From Syntrophotalea acetylenivorans (lineage in GTDB: Bacteria > Desulfobacterota > Desulfuromonadia > Desulfuromonadales > Syntrophotaleaceae), in NCBI RefSeq assembly GCF_001887775.1, contig NZ_CP015519.1:1798001-1862000 (forward strand): a stretch of 64,000 nt of DNA, in the 5' to 3' direction. A program made the position numbers and the translations under genes. The number at the start of each line of letters is the position of its first letter. Position 1 is the first letter of the stretch. Shown in pieces: positions 17,986-28,135 of the stretch. Below the pieces are notes generated by a model, which was given only the letters and a program-made list of their open reading frames with translations, did no database searches and was not told the DNA's origin.

Positions 17986-18633
17986 CTAACGGGCGTCACT
18001 CTTCTGGCTGCGGCTGGCCTTTTCGGTCAGCCCGGAGACCCCGAAGCGCCTCCGCAATTCGGCATAGATGCGCTCCGGTGGCAAATCGTAATAACCGAGC
18101 AGCACCAACACGTGAAAAAACAGGTCGGCTGTTTCGGATACCACTTCTTTGGGATCGCCACCCTTACCGGCAACAGCGGTTTCCGTCGCTTCTTCACCAA
18201 TCTTACCAAGAATTTTATCGAGCCCTTTGGCAAACAGCGAAGCGACATAGGACTGATCTGCAGACTGATCGCGCCTCTGCTGTACGATGCGATAGACCTC
18301 ATCCAGGATATCGACTGGTGCCGCCTCGCCCTGCGGATCTTGCCAGAGTACGGTGGAAAAACAATCGGGAGCCTCCTGAATCTCAACGGACAATAGCAGG
18401 CAATCACCGGAACAGCTCAGACGTGCTTCGCGAACCAGTTCAGGTGCATCCTCAGACGTCACCACCGCCCCCTTGGAGCGGGAGTAGCGGTGCAGTTGGC
18501 CGCTGGCTTCGGTCTTGGCGAAAGCCTCGGCATTAAGATGCGACAACATCAATACCGCACCACTGGCGGCATCTCGGACCACAGCCGGCACCAGGCCGTT
18601 CTTATCGAATTGTATTTGCTCCAGAAGAGCCAT
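17986..18633 (-). CDS. hisE: HisIE bifunctional histidine protein; HisI domain degenerate
   Basis: The 215-residue fusion has an N-terminal HisI-like domain (residues ~1-105) and a C-terminal HisE phosphoribosyl-ATP pyrophosphatase domain (~110-200). The HisE part is well kept (QSYVASLFAKGLDKILGKIG, GEEATE, ADLFFHVLVLL). The HisI part keeps GAVLMLSHLNAEA and RYSRSKG, but the WxKGExSG block is absent. The metal-binding DCDxD is SCSGD, and the CHxGxxSCF zinc segment is reduced to PDCFS. The cyclohydrolase step may therefore need a separate HisI elsewhere. It is last in the his operon. Confidence 0.85.
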   Translation of the reverse strand: MALLEQIQFDKNGLVPAVVRDAASGAVLMLSHLNAEAFAKTEASGQLHRYSRSKGAVVTSEDAPELVREARLSCSGDCLLLSVEIQEAPDCFSTVLWQDPQGEAAPVDILDEVYRIVQQRRDQSADQSYVASLFAKGLDKILGKIGEEATETAVAGKGGDPKEVVSETADLFFHVLVLLGYYDLPPERIYAELRRRFGVSGLTEKASRSQKSDAR

Positions 18634-18650
18634 GATTCCTCCCCGGCACT

Positions 18651-19418
18651 CTATAAGCGAGCAGGCACGCCGTGCTTAAGCAGATATTCCTTGCACTCGC
18701 GAATAGTATATTCACGGAAATGAAAAATACTCGCAGCCAATGCAGCACTGGCACCGCCTTCGGTCAAGCCCTCGCGGACATGTTCAAGGTTGCCGACCCC
18801 CCCCGAGGCAATAACCGGAATATGCACCCGGTCGCTGACAGTACGGGTCAAAAGCAGATCATATCCGTCCTTGGTGCCGTCGCAGTCCATGCTGGTGAGC
18901 AAAATCTCGCCGGCGCCGTAGGCCTCCATTCGTTCCGCCCAATCGATAGCGTCGATCCCGGTCGGGGTACGCCCGCCGTGGGTATAGACTTCCCAACGCT
19001 GGGGATCGGAATCAGGCACCCGGCGAGCATCGATGGCTACCACGATACACTGGGAGCCGAACCGTTCAGCGGCCTCGCGAACGAATTCAGGACGATAAAC
19101 GGCAGCGGTGTTAATGGAAACCTTGTCCGCTCCGGCATTCAACAGTCTGCGGATGTCCGCAATCTCGCGAATACCACCGCCGACGGTGAGGGGCATAAAT
19201 ACCCGCTCGGCGGTGCGGGACACCACGTCGAGGATAATGTCGCGCTTGTCGCTGGACGCGGTGATATCCAGGAAGGTCAGTTCATCGGCACCCTGAGCGT
19301 CGTAGATTTCCGCTGCCTCCACCGGATCTCCGGCATCGCGCAATCCCACGAACTGGACCCCTTTGACCACCCGGCCGTCCTTGACGTCAAGACAAGGTAT
19401 GATTCGTTTACTCAGCAT
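18651..19418 (-). CDS. hisF: Imidazole glycerol phosphate synthase, cyclase subunit
   Basis: HisF uses ammonia from HisH to turn PRFAR into IGP and AICAR. The 255-residue (beta/alpha)8 barrel shows the standard motifs: [20 protein letters not shown] at the N-terminus (catalytic Asp in CLDV), [17 protein letters not shown], and [15 protein letters not shown] (catalytic Asp), then [10 protein letters not shown]. It lies between hisA and hisIE in the his operon. Confidence 0.97.
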   Translation of the reverse strand: MLSKRIIPCLDVKDGRVVKGVQFVGLRDAGDPVEAAEIYDAQGADELTFLDITASSDKRDIILDVVSRTAERVFMPLTVGGGIREIADIRRLLNAGADKVSINTAAVYRPEFVREAAERFGSQCIVVAIDARRVPDSDPQRWEVYTHGGRTPTGIDAIDWAERMEAYGAGEILLTSMDCDGTKDGYDLLLTRTVSDRVHIPVIASGGVGNLEHVREGLTEGGASAALAASIFHFREYTIRECKEYLLKHGVPARL

Positions 19419-19479
19419 TAGTTATCCTGCAAAGATAAGAATGGTTTACCGCCATTACAAGGGGCGCGAAGATTTTTAA

Positions 19480-20211
19480 TCAGCGCCCACGCTTGGTCAA
19501 AGCCACCGCTTCGCGTAGATCAAGGCTGCCGGTATAGATGGCCTTACCGGTGATCACCCCGGTCACGCCGGCCGACTCGACCGTCATCAAACGAGCGATA
19601 TCGTCGAGAGACGAGACCCCGCCGGAGGCGATAACCGGCACGCTGATGGCTTCGGCCAATTGGCGAGTGGCCTCGATATTCGGGCCCTGCATCATGCCGT
19701 CGCGGGCGATGTCGGTATAGATGATTGCTTCGACACCGTACCCTTCCATCTCTTTAGCCAATTCGGAGGCACGCTTTTCGGTCACATCGGCCCAGCCCCG
19801 CACCGCGACCAAACCGTCCTTGGCGTCGATACCAACCACAATACGGCCCGGAAAAAGCCGACAAGCCTCGGCCACCAGGGCCGGATTTTCCTTGGCCACG
19901 GTACCGAGAATCACCCGGCTGACCCCGAGCTCAAGATAAGCCTCGACGGTGGCCAGATCGCGGATACCGCCACCCAGTTCGGTCGGCATGGAAACCGCCT
20001 CGACAATGGCCCGGATCGCCTCGCGATTGCGGGGCACGCCGGCAAAGGCGCCATCAAGATCGACGATATGCAACAGTTCACCGCCCTGCTCCTGCCAGGA
20101 CAGGGCCTGACCGGCGGGATCGTCGCTGTAGACGGTGTCCTTGTCCATGAGCCCCTGCTCGAGGCGCACGCAGCGCCCTTCTTTTAAATCGATGGCCGGA
20201 ATAACGATCAT
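19480..20211 (-). CDS. hisA: Phosphoribosylformimino-5-aminoimidazole carboxamide ribotide isomerase
   Basis: HisA isomerises ProFAR to PRFAR. The 243-residue barrel shows [17 protein letters not shown] (catalytic Asp in AIDLK), [37 protein letters not shown] (second catalytic Asp) and VIASGGVSS. Length matches the family. Its start directly abuts the hisH stop (no gap), indicating coupled translation. Confidence 0.97.
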   Translation of the reverse strand: MIVIPAIDLKEGRCVRLEQGLMDKDTVYSDDPAGQALSWQEQGGELLHIVDLDGAFAGVPRNREAIRAIVEAVSMPTELGGGIRDLATVEAYLELGVSRVILGTVAKENPALVAEACRLFPGRIVVGIDAKDGLVAVRGWADVTEKRASELAKEMEGYGVEAIIYTDIARDGMMQGPNIEATRQLAEAISVPVIASGGVSSLDDIARLMTVESAGVTGVITGKAIYTGSLDLREAVALTKRGR

Positions 20212-20832
20212 TTACAATTCTCCAAAGTTTTTCAGAATGTGCAGCCCTACCTGCTGACTCTTTTCCGGGTGGAACTGGGTCGCCATGACATTGTCGTGCC
20301 AGATGCTGGAGCAAAAACGCTGGCCGTAGTCTGTAGTGGTGGCCACCACCTCCGGATTCTCGGGATCGACATAGTAGGAGTGAACAAAATAGACTGCCGA
20401 CCCGTCCGCCACACCACGCAACAGTGGAGACGGTTGCTCGATGGAGATCTGGTTCCAGCCCATGTGTGGCACCTTGAGCCGTTCCCCCGCAACTTCCATA
20501 TCCTCGGCGAAACGCCTTACCTTGCCGGGTATAATACCGAGTCCCTGATGGCAACCGAACTCTTCGCTTTCGGTGAACAATAATTGCAGCCCAAGACAGA
20601 TGCCGAGAAAAGGCCGACCGGTGGACACATGGCTATGAATAGCGTCAATAAAACCGCCGTTACGAAGATTATCCATGCAATCCTTAAAGGCACCGACGCC
20701 GGGAAGCACCAGTTTATCGGCTCGCTCCACCACACGTGGATCGGCTGTCACTTCGGCACTGAAACCGACCTTTTCGAAGCCCTTCTGCACACTGCGCAGG
20801 TTGCCCATACCGTAATCGATGATGGTAATCAT
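20212..20832 (-). CDS. hisH: Imidazole glycerol phosphate synthase, glutamine amidotransferase subunit
   Basis: HisH hydrolyses glutamine to feed ammonia to HisF. From ATG 20832 the protein has 206 residues: MITIIDYGMGNLRSVQ at the N-terminus, oxyanion strand LPGVGAF, nucleophile elbow LGICLGLQLLF (catalytic Cys), and the His/Glu of the triad in ATQFHPEKSQ. The longer frame to 21006 runs through hisB and is not used. The start lies one base after the hisB stop, with AAGGA upstream inside hisB. Confidence 0.97.
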   Translation of the reverse strand: MITIIDYGMGNLRSVQKGFEKVGFSAEVTADPRVVERADKLVLPGVGAFKDCMDNLRNGGFIDAIHSHVSTGRPFLGICLGLQLLFTESEEFGCHQGLGIIPGKVRRFAEDMEVAGERLKVPHMGWNQISIEQPSPLLRGVADGSAVYFVHSYYVDPENPEVVATTTDYGQRFCSSIWHDNVMATQFHPEKSQQVGLHILKNFGEL

Positions 20833-20833
20833 G

Positions 20834-21424
20834 CTATTCCAGCTTTCCTTTACTCGACATAACCCCGACAATACGCTCGTCGCTGCCGGTGGCTTCATCC
20901 AAAGCGCGGCCAAAGGCCTTGAAGATCGCCTCAATGATGTGGTGCAGATTGCTGCCGTAAGCCAGGTTAACATGCAGGTTGACACCGGCGTGGTTACAGA
21001 AGGCAACGAAAAACTCTTCGGTCAGTTCAACATCGAAATCACCGACCTTGGCCTTGGGCAGGTCAACATTGAAAACCAGACAGGGCCGTCCGGAAAAGTC
21101 GATATCGACCGTGGCCAGCGCTTCGTGCATGGGCATGGTACAACGACCGTAGCGGCGCATACTCTGTTTATCGCCGATCGCCTTTTTAAAGGCTTCACCG
21201 AGACAGATACCGAGATCTTCGACGGTGTGATGAGCATCGACCTGCACATCCCCTTCGGCCTGCACGGTGAGATCGAAGAACCCATGTCGGGTCAACAAGA
21301 CCAGCATATGATCGAGAAAGGGCACTGAGGTAGCGACCTCCCCTCGGCCGGAGCCATCCAGGGACAGGGTCAGATGAATCCGGGTTTCTGCGGTGTGCCG
21401 ATCGATGGTCGCGCTGCGTGGCAT
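20834..21424 (-). CDS. hisB: Imidazoleglycerol-phosphate dehydratase
   Basis: The 196-residue enzyme dehydrates IGP to imidazole acetol phosphate. It is the monofunctional form without the phosphatase domain. Metal-ligand motifs are present: [19 protein letters not shown], and the second repeat's [18 protein letters not shown]. The start ATG 21424 has GGAAGGA right before it. An in-frame upstream ATG at 21484 is unlikely because the good ribosome site marks the internal one. It is followed by hisH with one base between. Confidence 0.97.
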   Translation of the reverse strand: MPRSATIDRHTAETRIHLTLSLDGSGRGEVATSVPFLDHMLVLLTRHGFFDLTVQAEGDVQVDAHHTVEDLGICLGEAFKKAIGDKQSMRRYGRCTMPMHEALATVDIDFSGRPCLVFNVDLPKAKVGDFDVELTEEFFVAFCNHAGVNLHVNLAYGSNLHHIIEAIFKAFGRALDEATGSDERIVGVMSSKGKLE

Positions 21425-21504
21425 ATCCTTCCCCCCATAGTGTTCGGTTAGGTCCGCCATCGCCAGCGGACGCCATTGAATCAACTAAGAATTTCGCAAG
21501 CCAT

Positions 21505-21634
21505 AAGATGGTTAAGCAAAATTTTCAACCTGCAAGGCATAGCGGCTTTTCAGAGACAAAGACATTCTTACGGGATATCGAGTTCCTGAAAAACGCTGCA
21601 ACGCAGCAGGGTAAGCTTTTTGCGACGCCATCAA
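21505..21634. repeat. Dispersed repeat family A, copy 2 (about 130 bp)
   Basis: Same family and orientation as 6511-6640: left end AGATGGTTAAGC, ACCTGCAAGGC, TTCCTGAAAAAC, GCTGCAACGCAGCAGGG and right end CTTTTTGCGACGCCATCAA. The copies are well conserved at the ends and in the core block and diverge in the middle. It lies inside the his operon between hisD and hisB, with its right end two bases from the hisD TAA, so it is transcribed with the operon and could form a hairpin in the mRNA. Confidence 0.8.
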
Positions 21635-22927
21635 TTATTTATCGATACGGATCGATACCGACCTGCCGTGGGCAGCGAGCCCTTCCAACTCCGCCAGTGT
21701 GACGACCGCCGGGCCAATCCGCTGCAAACCTTCGCGGCTCAAAGAAATCAAGCTCGATTTCTTAACAAAATCGTCCACCCCGAGAGGCGAGAAAAAGCGC
21801 GCCGTGCCACCCGTCGGCAGGGTATGATTGGGCCCGGCCAGGTAATCGCCGGCCGCCTCCGGAGTATGGTGGCCCATGAAGATCGCGCCGGCGTGACGAA
21901 TCGACGGCAGCACGGCAAAGGGATCGGCCACCGCCAACTCGAGATGTTCCGGAGCAATGCGGTTGCTGAAGGTGATGGCTTCGTCGAGATCGGCCGCGAC
22001 AACGATCGCCCCGTAATTGGCCAGGGATCGCTCGGCGATTTCTCTTCGCGGCAACACAGTCAGCTGTTCAGCGAGGGCCTCTTTGACCGCTGCGGCAAAA
22101 GCGCCGTCGGTAGTGACCAGAATGCTGGCGGCCAACTCGTCGTGTTCGGCCTGGGACAGCAGATCGGCCGCCACGTGCCGGGGGTCACCGCTACCGTCGT
22201 TGATGACCAGGATTTCACTCGGTCCCGCAATCATGTCGATATCGACCTGGCCAAAGACCTGCTTCTTGGCGGTGGCCACGTAGATATTACCGGGACCGGT
22301 GATTTTGTCGACTCGCGGTACACTTTCGGTGCCGAAGGCCAGGGCCGCTACCGCCTGGGCGCCGCCGATCTTAAACACGCGATCGACCCCGGCCAGCCTG
22401 GCCGCCGCCAGCACGTGAGGATTGATCTCACCTTTGGGCATCGGTACGACCATGACGATCTCGCCGACTCCGGCCACCTTGGCCGGCAGGGCGTTCATCA
22501 ATACCGAGGACGGATAACTGGCCTTTCCGCCGGGAACGTAGATTCCGACCCGGTCGAGGGGCCGCACCAGCTGGCCGAGCAGCATATCCGGCTCGTCGGT
22601 GGACAGCCACGATTCCTGCTTTTGCTTGCGATGAAAGGCTTCGATGCGATCAGCAGCCAGTTGCAGAGCGGCACGGGAGTCATCGTCGATTTCAGCCAGG
22701 GCCTCTTCCAGTTCCTCGGCCGAAACCTCGACGGTGGCTGCGCTGAGGTCCAGTCCATCGAAACGGACGGTATAGTCGAATAAGGCCCGGTCGCCTTCTT
22801 GGCGGACCCGGGCGATAATTTCGCCAACGACGTCCTCGACACCGGCCGGAGGTTCCTCGCCACGGGCCACGATACGCTCAAGGGCCGCTTCGAAGCTAGC
22901 ATCGTCAAAGCGCAGAAATTCGATCAT
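21635..22927 (-). CDS. hisD: Histidinol dehydrogenase
   Basis: HisD performs the last two steps of histidine synthesis, oxidising histidinol to histidine with NAD+ and zinc. The 430-residue product has the N-terminal region, GIYVPGGKASYPSSVLMNA, KITGPGNIYVATAKKQVFG, the DMIAGPSEILV block, the zinc/catalytic histidines in LLSQAEHDELA, and NRIAPEHLEL near the C-terminus. The ATG at 22927 has GGGAGAGAG directly upstream and is preferred over TTG at 22939. It is second in the operon after hisG. Confidence 0.97.
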   Translation of the reverse strand: MIEFLRFDDASFEAALERIVARGEEPPAGVEDVVGEIIARVRQEGDRALFDYTVRFDGLDLSAATVEVSAEELEEALAEIDDDSRAALQLAADRIEAFHRKQKQESWLSTDEPDMLLGQLVRPLDRVGIYVPGGKASYPSSVLMNALPAKVAGVGEIVMVVPMPKGEINPHVLAAARLAGVDRVFKIGGAQAVAALAFGTESVPRVDKITGPGNIYVATAKKQVFGQVDIDMIAGPSEILVINDGSGDPRHVAADLLSQAEHDELAASILVTTDGAFAAAVKEALAEQLTVLPRREIAERSLANYGAIVVAADLDEAITFSNRIAPEHLELAVADPFAVLPSIRHAGAIFMGHHTPEAAGDYLAGPNHTLPTGGTARFFSPLGVDDFVKKSSLISLSREGLQRIGPAVVTLAELEGLAAHGRSVSIRIDK

Positions 22928-22949
22928 GCTCTCTCCCAAACGATAGTTT

Positions 22950-23612
22950 TTAACCGGAGATGGTCACTTCGTCACCGATCACCTTTTCCAGATCGGTGAT
23001 AATGCGGCTGATCCGCTGATGCTTGGTCTTCAGACTGGCCCGATTAACGATCAAACGGCTGGTGATTTCAGCAATGGTTTCTACTTCGACCATACCGTTA
23101 TCGCGCAAGGTGGCGCCGGTGGAGACCAGGTCGACAATGCGCTCGGCCAAACCCACCAGCGGTGCAAGCTCAATGGAACCGTAGAGTTTTATGAGCTCCA
23201 CCTGCACGCCGCGCTCCGCAAAATAGCGCTCAGTGATGTTGGGATATTTGGTGGCCACGCGAATATTCGACCAGCTGCTCGGGTCTTCTTCCTCAAGCAG
23301 GGCCTTAGGTTCGGCGACCATCAGCCGGCAATAACCGAACTTGAGATCAAGGGGTTCGTACAGGTCCTTGCCCTGTTCCAACAGGGTGTCCTTGCCGACC
23401 ACACCGATATCTGCGCAGCCGTATTCTACATAGGTCGGCACGTCAGTAGCCCGCACCGCCATAAAGCGAAACTTACTTTCGCGGTTCTCAAAAACCAGTT
23501 TGCGGCTATCCCCAGCCATTTCCGGACAGGTGATACCGATCTTGCCAAAGAGTTCCATCGAGTCCTGCATGATGCGCCCTTTGGGCAAGGCAAAGGTGAT
23601 AAAATCACTCAT
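22950..23612 (-). CDS. hisG: ATP phosphoribosyltransferase, short form
   Basis: HisG condenses ATP and PRPP, the committed step of histidine synthesis. At 220 residues it is the short form (HisGS), lacking the C-terminal regulatory ACT-like domain, so it needs a HisZ subunit for activity and feedback. Motifs: FALPKGRIMQDS, ADIGVVGKDTLLE, VATKYPNITERYF and VDLVSTGATLRDNGM (PRPP loop). No hisZ is visible nearby. It begins the histidine gene set on the minus strand; the 90 bp between it and murA may hold the promoter. Confidence 0.95.
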   Translation of the reverse strand: MSDFITFALPKGRIMQDSMELFGKIGITCPEMAGDSRKLVFENRESKFRFMAVRATDVPTYVEYGCADIGVVGKDTLLEQGKDLYEPLDLKFGYCRLMVAEPKALLEEEDPSSWSNIRVATKYPNITERYFAERGVQVELIKLYGSIELAPLVGLAERIVDLVSTGATLRDNGMVEVETIAEITSRLIVNRASLKTKHQRISRIITDLEKVIGDEVTISG

Positions 23613-23702
23613 AGGTTAACCCTCGGTGAATCGTGGATGGTTTAAAAAAACAACAACCGGAACGAAAGCAGTATCAACTTCGTTGCCGATATAAATCAGC
23701 GG

Positions 23703-24962
23703 TTACGATTCTTCTCTGACCCGCTCAATACGGGCTCCCAGCTGACGGAATTTGTCTTCGATACGCTCATACCCCCGGTCGAGGTGGTAGATCCGTCGAA
23801 CCTCGGTCGTATTGTCCGCCGCCAGTCCGGCGAGCACCAGGCAGGCACTGGCCCGTAGATCGGTAGCCATGACCGGTGCGCCAAGCAGTTCCTTGACTCC
23901 CTTGACCGTCGCCTGGCCTCCTTCGATAGAAATGTCTGCTCCCATGCGTTGCAATTCGCAGACATGCATAAAGCGATTTTCAAAGACATTTTCACTGATC
24001 ACGCTGGTGCCATTGGCCAACACCATCAGAGCCATGAATTGCGCCTGCATATCGGTGGGAAAACCCGGATGAGGTCGGGTCTTGATGTCGACCGCGGCAA
24101 TGCGGCGCGGGCCCTTGACCCGAATCCCCTCTGCTTCTTCGAATACCTCAACACCGGCTTCGCGCAATTTGCAGATCAACGCTTCAAGATGCTCGGCTCG
24201 AGCACCACCGACCAGCACATTGCCCCGGGTCAAAGCAGCGGCGACCATAAAGGTACCGGCTTCGATCCGGTCGGCCATGACCGAAAAATCCATGGGCTGC
24301 AGCTCATCCACCCCTTCAATGGTGATGCGATCGCTGCCGGCACCATGAATATTGGCGCCCATGGAACAGAGCGCGTCAGCCAGATCCACGATTTCGGGCT
24401 CGCAGGCGGCATTTTCCAATACCGTGGTGCCCTTGGCCAGCGCCGCGGCCATCATCAGGTTTTCAGTGCCGCCGACGGTGGGAAAATCGAGATAGATATG
24501 GGCTCCCTTAAGCCGCTTGGCACGAGCCTCGACATAGCCATGATCCAGCTCGATCCTTGCGCCCATGGCTTCCAGCCCCTTGAGGTGGAGATTGATCGGC
24601 CGGGCTCCGATGGCGCAACCGCCGGGCAAACTGACCCGCGCGTGTCCAAGTCGAGCCAGCAAGGGCCCCAGAGCCAGTACCGATGCGCGCATGGTGCGAA
24701 CCAGCTCGTAAGGTGCTTCAACACTCTGAATGGCCGTTGCATCAACGGTGCACGTATTGTCCTGGCGTTCAACCTGTGCACCCAGAGCCCCCAACAGACG
24801 CTCCGCAGTGGTAATATCCCTCAGGTTCGGCACATTGCCAAGACGATGAATTCCGGGAGCAAGCAAGGTAGCAAAGAGTAACGGCAGGGCGGAATTCTTT
24901 GCGCCGCTGACCTGAACACTTCCGGAGAGTTTCCGGCCACCATGAATAATGATTTTTTCCAA
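23703..24962 (-). CDS. murA: UDP-N-acetylglucosamine 1-carboxyvinyltransferase
   Basis: MurA adds enolpyruvate from PEP to UDP-GlcNAc, the first committed step of peptidoglycan synthesis. The protein shows [22 protein letters not shown] near the N-terminus as two blocks, [22 protein letters not shown] (the catalytic cysteine loop), and [13 protein letters not shown]. The start is set at TTG 24962 (product MEKIIIHGG..., 419 residues, the usual length), with an AAGAGA element before it. An ATG at 25013 would overlap prmC by 25 bases and add an atypical leader. Confidence 0.93.
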   Translation of the reverse strand: MEKIIIHGGRKLSGSVQVSGAKNSALPLLFATLLAPGIHRLGNVPNLRDITTAERLLGALGAQVERQDNTCTVDATAIQSVEAPYELVRTMRASVLALGPLLARLGHARVSLPGGCAIGARPINLHLKGLEAMGARIELDHGYVEARAKRLKGAHIYLDFPTVGGTENLMMAAALAKGTTVLENAACEPEIVDLADALCSMGANIHGAGSDRITIEGVDELQPMDFSVMADRIEAGTFMVAAALTRGNVLVGGARAEHLEALICKLREAGVEVFEEAEGIRVKGPRRIAAVDIKTRPHPGFPTDMQAQFMALMVLANGTSVISENVFENRFMHVCELQRMGADISIEGGQATVKGVKELLGAPVMATDLRASACLVLAGLAADNTTEVRRIYHLDRGYERIEDKFRQLGARIERVREES

Positions 24963-24988
24963 AAGTCTCTTGCCTGTCAAAAAAAGGT

Positions 24989-25852
24989 TTATGCTTTGGC
25001 AGTAACTGCGCAACGGCCTCCGACTACCCGTGCCACACCGGCATAATCGTTACGGCAGAAGACTTCAACCAATCCCGCTTGCGTCAGCAGTTGCTGTACC
25101 GCCTGAGCTTGACCAACACCAACTTCCAGCAACATCCAGCCGCCAGCAGTTAAACACTGCCGCGACTGAGCCGACAGAATTCGATAGCAATCAAGGCCAT
25201 CACTGCCGCCAGCCAGCGCCAAGTGCGGCTCGTAATCCCGCACATCGGGCTGCAAAGACGCCAAATCCCCCTGGGGTATATAAGGCGGGTTGGCCACTAT
25301 CAGCTCAAAAGGGCCGGTCGGCAAAGACTGAAGATCCCCCTGCTGAAAGGAAATCCGCTCGGCAACATTATTGGACCGAGCATTTTCTTTTGCCACAGCC
25401 AGAGCCGCATCGGAAAGATCGATAGCTACAAGCTGCGCACCTGGCAACTCATGAGCCAAGGCAATAGCTATCGCGCCACTGCCGGTGCCGACATCCAGAA
25501 TACGGCTTTCGCTGTCGGCCCTTTGCAAGGCCTCTTCTACCAGCACCTCGGTATCGGGGCGGGGGATCAGCACTTCGGGCCTGACCACCAGCGGCAAAGA
25601 CCAGAACTCACTGCGACCGAGAATATAGGCCACGGGTTCCCGCCGGGCACGTCGACCCACAAGTTGACGATAGGCGGCCAGTTCCGTCGCCTCAAGGGGG
25701 CGGTCGTAGTTGACATACAGGCCGACCCGGTCGAGTTGCAGGACCTCGGTCAGCAACAGTTCTGCATCAAGCCGTGCCCCTTCAATGCCCTGTTCCTGCA
25801 GGTAGCCGGCTGTCCATTGTAAAACCTTGAGCACCGTCCACGGCTCGGCCAA
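24989..25852 (-). CDS. prmC: Release factor glutamine methyltransferase
   Basis: PrmC (HemK) methylates the glutamine of the GGQ motif of peptide release factors. The product has the helical N-terminal domain, then a Rossmann methyltransferase with [16 protein letters not shown] (SAM loop) and the NPPYIP motif that contacts the glutamine. The start is placed at TTG 25852, with AGGAGG eight bases upstream inside the end of prfA, giving 287 residues; the longer frame to 25891 overlaps prfA. Its position right after its substrate gene prfA is the classical arrangement. Confidence 0.93.
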   Translation of the reverse strand: MAEPWTVLKVLQWTAGYLQEQGIEGARLDAELLLTEVLQLDRVGLYVNYDRPLEATELAAYRQLVGRRARREPVAYILGRSEFWSLPLVVRPEVLIPRPDTEVLVEEALQRADSESRILDVGTGSGAIAIALAHELPGAQLVAIDLSDAALAVAKENARSNNVAERISFQQGDLQSLPTGPFELIVANPPYIPQGDLASLQPDVRDYEPHLALAGGSDGLDCYRILSAQSRQCLTAGGWMLLEVGVGQAQAVQQLLTQAGLVEVFCRNDYAGVARVVGGRCAVTAKA

Positions 25853-25854
25853 GA

Positions 25855-26931
25855 TCAGGCCTCCTGGCCGGCCAGAGCCTCGCTCTGGCAATGGGTGCTG
25901 ATGGCGTCAACCAGCTCGTCGAGACCGCCCTGCATAATATTGTCGAGCTTATAAAGAGTCAGCCCGATACGATGATCGGTGCAACGGCCTTGAGGAAAGT
26001 TATAAGTGCGAATGCGCTGGGAGCGATCGCCACTGCCAACCTGAGTCTTGCGATCAGCGGCCATTTGCGCCTGCTGCTCGGCCATCAGGCTATCGAGGAT
26101 GCGGGACTTGAGCACCTTCATGGCCTTGGCCTTGTTTTTGTGCTGCGACTTTTCGTCCTGGCAGGAAACCACCACGCCGGTCGGCACATGGGTGATACGT
26201 ACCGCCGATTCGGTCTTGTTGACATGCTGGCCTCCGGCGCCGGAGGCACGATAGACATCGATGCGCAGATCGGTCGGGTCGATATCGACATCAACATCTT
26301 CCGCCTCAGGCAGCACAGCTACGGTACAGGCCGAAGTATGAATGCGCCCCTGGGTTTCCGTTTCCGGAACCCGCTGTACCCGGTGAGTGCCACTTTCGTA
26401 CTTGAGCCGGGAATAGACTCGCTGGCCGCTGACCATGGCGATGACTTCCTTCATGCCACCGGCATCGGAATCAGAACAGCTGAGAATCTCGACCCGCCAG
26501 GACTGGCGTTCGGCATATCGGCTGTACATGCGAAACAAATCCCCGGCGAACAGGGCTGCTTCGTCGCCACCGGTTCCGGCGCGAACCTCCAGGATAACGT
26601 TCTTTTCATCGTTGGGATCTTTGGGCAACAACAGCAGTTTGAGTTCTTGCTCCAACTCGGTACGCCGCTCTTCCAGTGCCGGCAATTCCTCCCTGGCCAT
26701 TTCCTTGAGATCAGGGTCGCTATCCTGCAGCAACTCGCGGTGTCCGGCAATCTCATCGCACAACTGCCGATAATTGTCGAAGGTTTCGACTACGGGGGAC
26801 AATTCGGCATGCTCTTTGGTCAGCCCCCGAAATCGATCTTGATTGGAAGCCACCTGCGGATCAGAGAGCAACCCCTCGACCTCGCGCAAGCGATCAACGA
26901 CCTCTTCCAGCTTTTCAAACATGGGATCCAC
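25855..26931 (-). CDS. prfA: Peptide chain release factor 1
   Basis: RF1 ends translation at UAA and UAG. The ~358-residue protein has the coiled-coil N-terminal domain and codon-recognition domain 2. The peptidyl-tRNA hydrolysis loop is [18 protein letters not shown], followed by the C-terminal [16 protein letters not shown]. The start is uncertain: GTG at 26931 has AAGGAG nine bases upstream, while ATG at 26922 is 18 bases from it. It is followed by prmC and preceded by thyX on the same strand. Confidence 0.95.
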   Translation of the reverse strand: MDPMFEKLEEVVDRLREVEGLLSDPQVASNQDRFRGLTKEHAELSPVVETFDNYRQLCDEIAGHRELLQDSDPDLKEMAREELPALEERRTELEQELKLLLLPKDPNDEKNVILEVRAGTGGDEAALFAGDLFRMYSRYAERQSWRVEILSCSDSDAGGMKEVIAMVSGQRVYSRLKYESGTHRVQRVPETETQGRIHTSACTVAVLPEAEDVDVDIDPTDLRIDVYRASGAGGQHVNKTESAVRITHVPTGVVVSCQDEKSQHKNKAKAMKVLKSRILDSLMAEQQAQMAADRKTQVGSGDRSQRIRTYNFPQGRCTDHRIGLTLYKLDNIMQGGLDELVDAISTHCQSEALAGQEA

Positions 26932-26967
26932 GACCAACGACTCCTTACACGTCCCCTGAAAATCTGA

Positions 26968-27654
26968 TCAGAGTTCGGAAAACTCCCGCCGCACTTGATC
27001 AATGGCACCACAAGTCATAGCGCCTTCAGGGCAGGGTTTGGTCAGACAAGCGGGGCCCGCTCCGGCAAAGAGCAGAGGTGCGGCAATTCGTGCCAAACGC
27101 AACATTTCGATAGCCATAGCGCGGATTTCCCACTGGGCTCGACGGCAACAGCGCAAGTTGAAAAAATGCAGCAATTCTCGCGCGTTCATGGTCAGCACCA
27201 GCTTGGTCTGTGCGGCATTGGGCAGCACAAAGCGAGCATCCTCTGCCGGAACACCCGACTCAAGCATCTCACGATACAACTCATGCACCTCATCAAAAAG
27301 CCGTTCGTATCGCTCCAACAACTCGGGCCGTTCGGCAATTGTCGGTGGTACTACAGCAGCAAAACGTTCCTTGTGGGAAACATAACGCTGACTTTGCTGT
27401 GAAAAGGATGCTAGACGATGGCGGACCAACTGATGGGAGCAAGCACGACTAATCCCCTCGACACCAAAGGAAAAGGAGGCGTGCTCTAAAACAGACAGAT
27501 GCCCCAGGGAGAGAATTTTTTCCAACAGCCGGGCACGCTCTTGCGGTCCCTGTTCCATCAACTGCTCAACAGAAGATGCTGAATAGCAAAGCCGGGCCGC
27601 CGCCGCCACCACCCGTTCGGGCTCGGGAGTATGCTGCAATAGCTGTACGAACAT
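26968..27654 (-). CDS. thyX: Flavin-dependent thymidylate synthase
   Basis: ThyX makes dTMP from dUMP using FAD, NADPH and methylene-THF. The 228-residue protein has the signature RHRLASFSQQSQRY (RHRxxSxxxxSxR), the LEHASFSFGVEGISRAC block and NARELLHFFNLR. No thyA was seen in the window, which agrees with the trmFO folate-dependent gene being present. The ATG at 27654 follows GAGGGGAGCC. Confidence 0.95.
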   Translation of the reverse strand: MFVQLLQHTPEPERVVAAAARLCYSASSVEQLMEQGPQERARLLEKILSLGHLSVLEHASFSFGVEGISRACSHQLVRHRLASFSQQSQRYVSHKERFAAVVPPTIAERPELLERYERLFDEVHELYREMLESGVPAEDARFVLPNAAQTKLVLTMNARELLHFFNLRCCRRAQWEIRAMAIEMLRLARIAAPLLFAGAGPACLTKPCPEGAMTCGAIDQVRREFSEL

Positions 27655-27740
27655 GGCTCCCCTCGGTCAATCAACGGCCCAACAGGCCGGAAGCGCTCCG
27701 CAGCAGGCCTCATGCCCGATGCGATAGAAAAAACTCGACA

Positions 27741-27766
27741 AGCCGCAGCGCACAGGCGCTGCGGCT
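27741..27766 (-). terminator. Second terminator hairpin downstream of rpmE
   Basis: A perfect 11-bp stem AGCCGCAGCGC/GCGCTGCGGCT with an ACAG loop is followed on the minus strand by TTGTCGAGTTTTTT. It lies behind the first rpmE terminator, giving two terminators in tandem before thyX. Confidence 0.7.
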
Positions 27767-27768
27767 CA

Positions 27769-27796
27769 ATAAAAAAGAAACGGTCCCGGAGGACCG
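27769..27796 (-). terminator. First terminator hairpin downstream of rpmE
   Basis: CGGTCC (27781-27786) pairs with GGACCG (27791-27796) across a CGGA loop. On the minus strand the stem is followed by TTTCTTTTTTATTG, a clear U-rich tract. It is ten bases from the rpmE stop codon. Confidence 0.75.
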
Positions 27797-27805
27797 TCCC
27801 GGTAC

Positions 27806-28012
27806 CTACTTCTTCTGGCCGTATTTTTTGCGGAAACGCTCAATTCGACCCGCGGTATCCATCAACTTCTGCTTGCCGGTAAAGAAGGGGTGGCAAGCCG
27901 AGCAGACTTCCGTGGTGATTTCGTCTTTTTTTGTAGAGCGAGTCTCAAAGGAAAAGCCACAGTGACATTTAACTGTGACCACATCATAGGCAGGATGGAT
28001 TCCGTCTTTCAT
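27806..28012 (-). CDS. rpmE: 50S ribosomal protein L31
   Basis: The 68-residue protein is the zinc-binding (C+) form of L31: CHCGFSF and [20 protein letters not shown], ending in RFRKKYG. L31 forms part of the intersubunit bridge in the 50S subunit. AAGGAG lies ten bases before the ATG. A hairpin that could act in the leader is present upstream at 28032-28051. Confidence 0.96.
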   Translation of the reverse strand: MKDGIHPAYDVVTVKCHCGFSFETRSTKKDEITTEVCSACHPFFTGKQKLMDTAGRIERFRKKYGQKK

Positions 28013-28135
28013 AACTCTTGTTCTCCTTGATGCCCTGGCTTTGTACAGGGCCTGATATTGTCAATAAGGCAAAAAGCGAAGCCTATTTGATACCACCTTA
28101 ACATAATTTCCGCAAGCACTTTCTCTGCCCGCGAA

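Noticed and set aside
20833-21006. N-terminal extension of hisH
   Set aside because: It runs inside hisB out of frame with a poor sequence; ATG 20832 is family-consistent.
21620-22783. 387-codon plus-strand ORF opposite hisD
   Set aside because: Antisense to a gene with all HisD motifs; no independent support.
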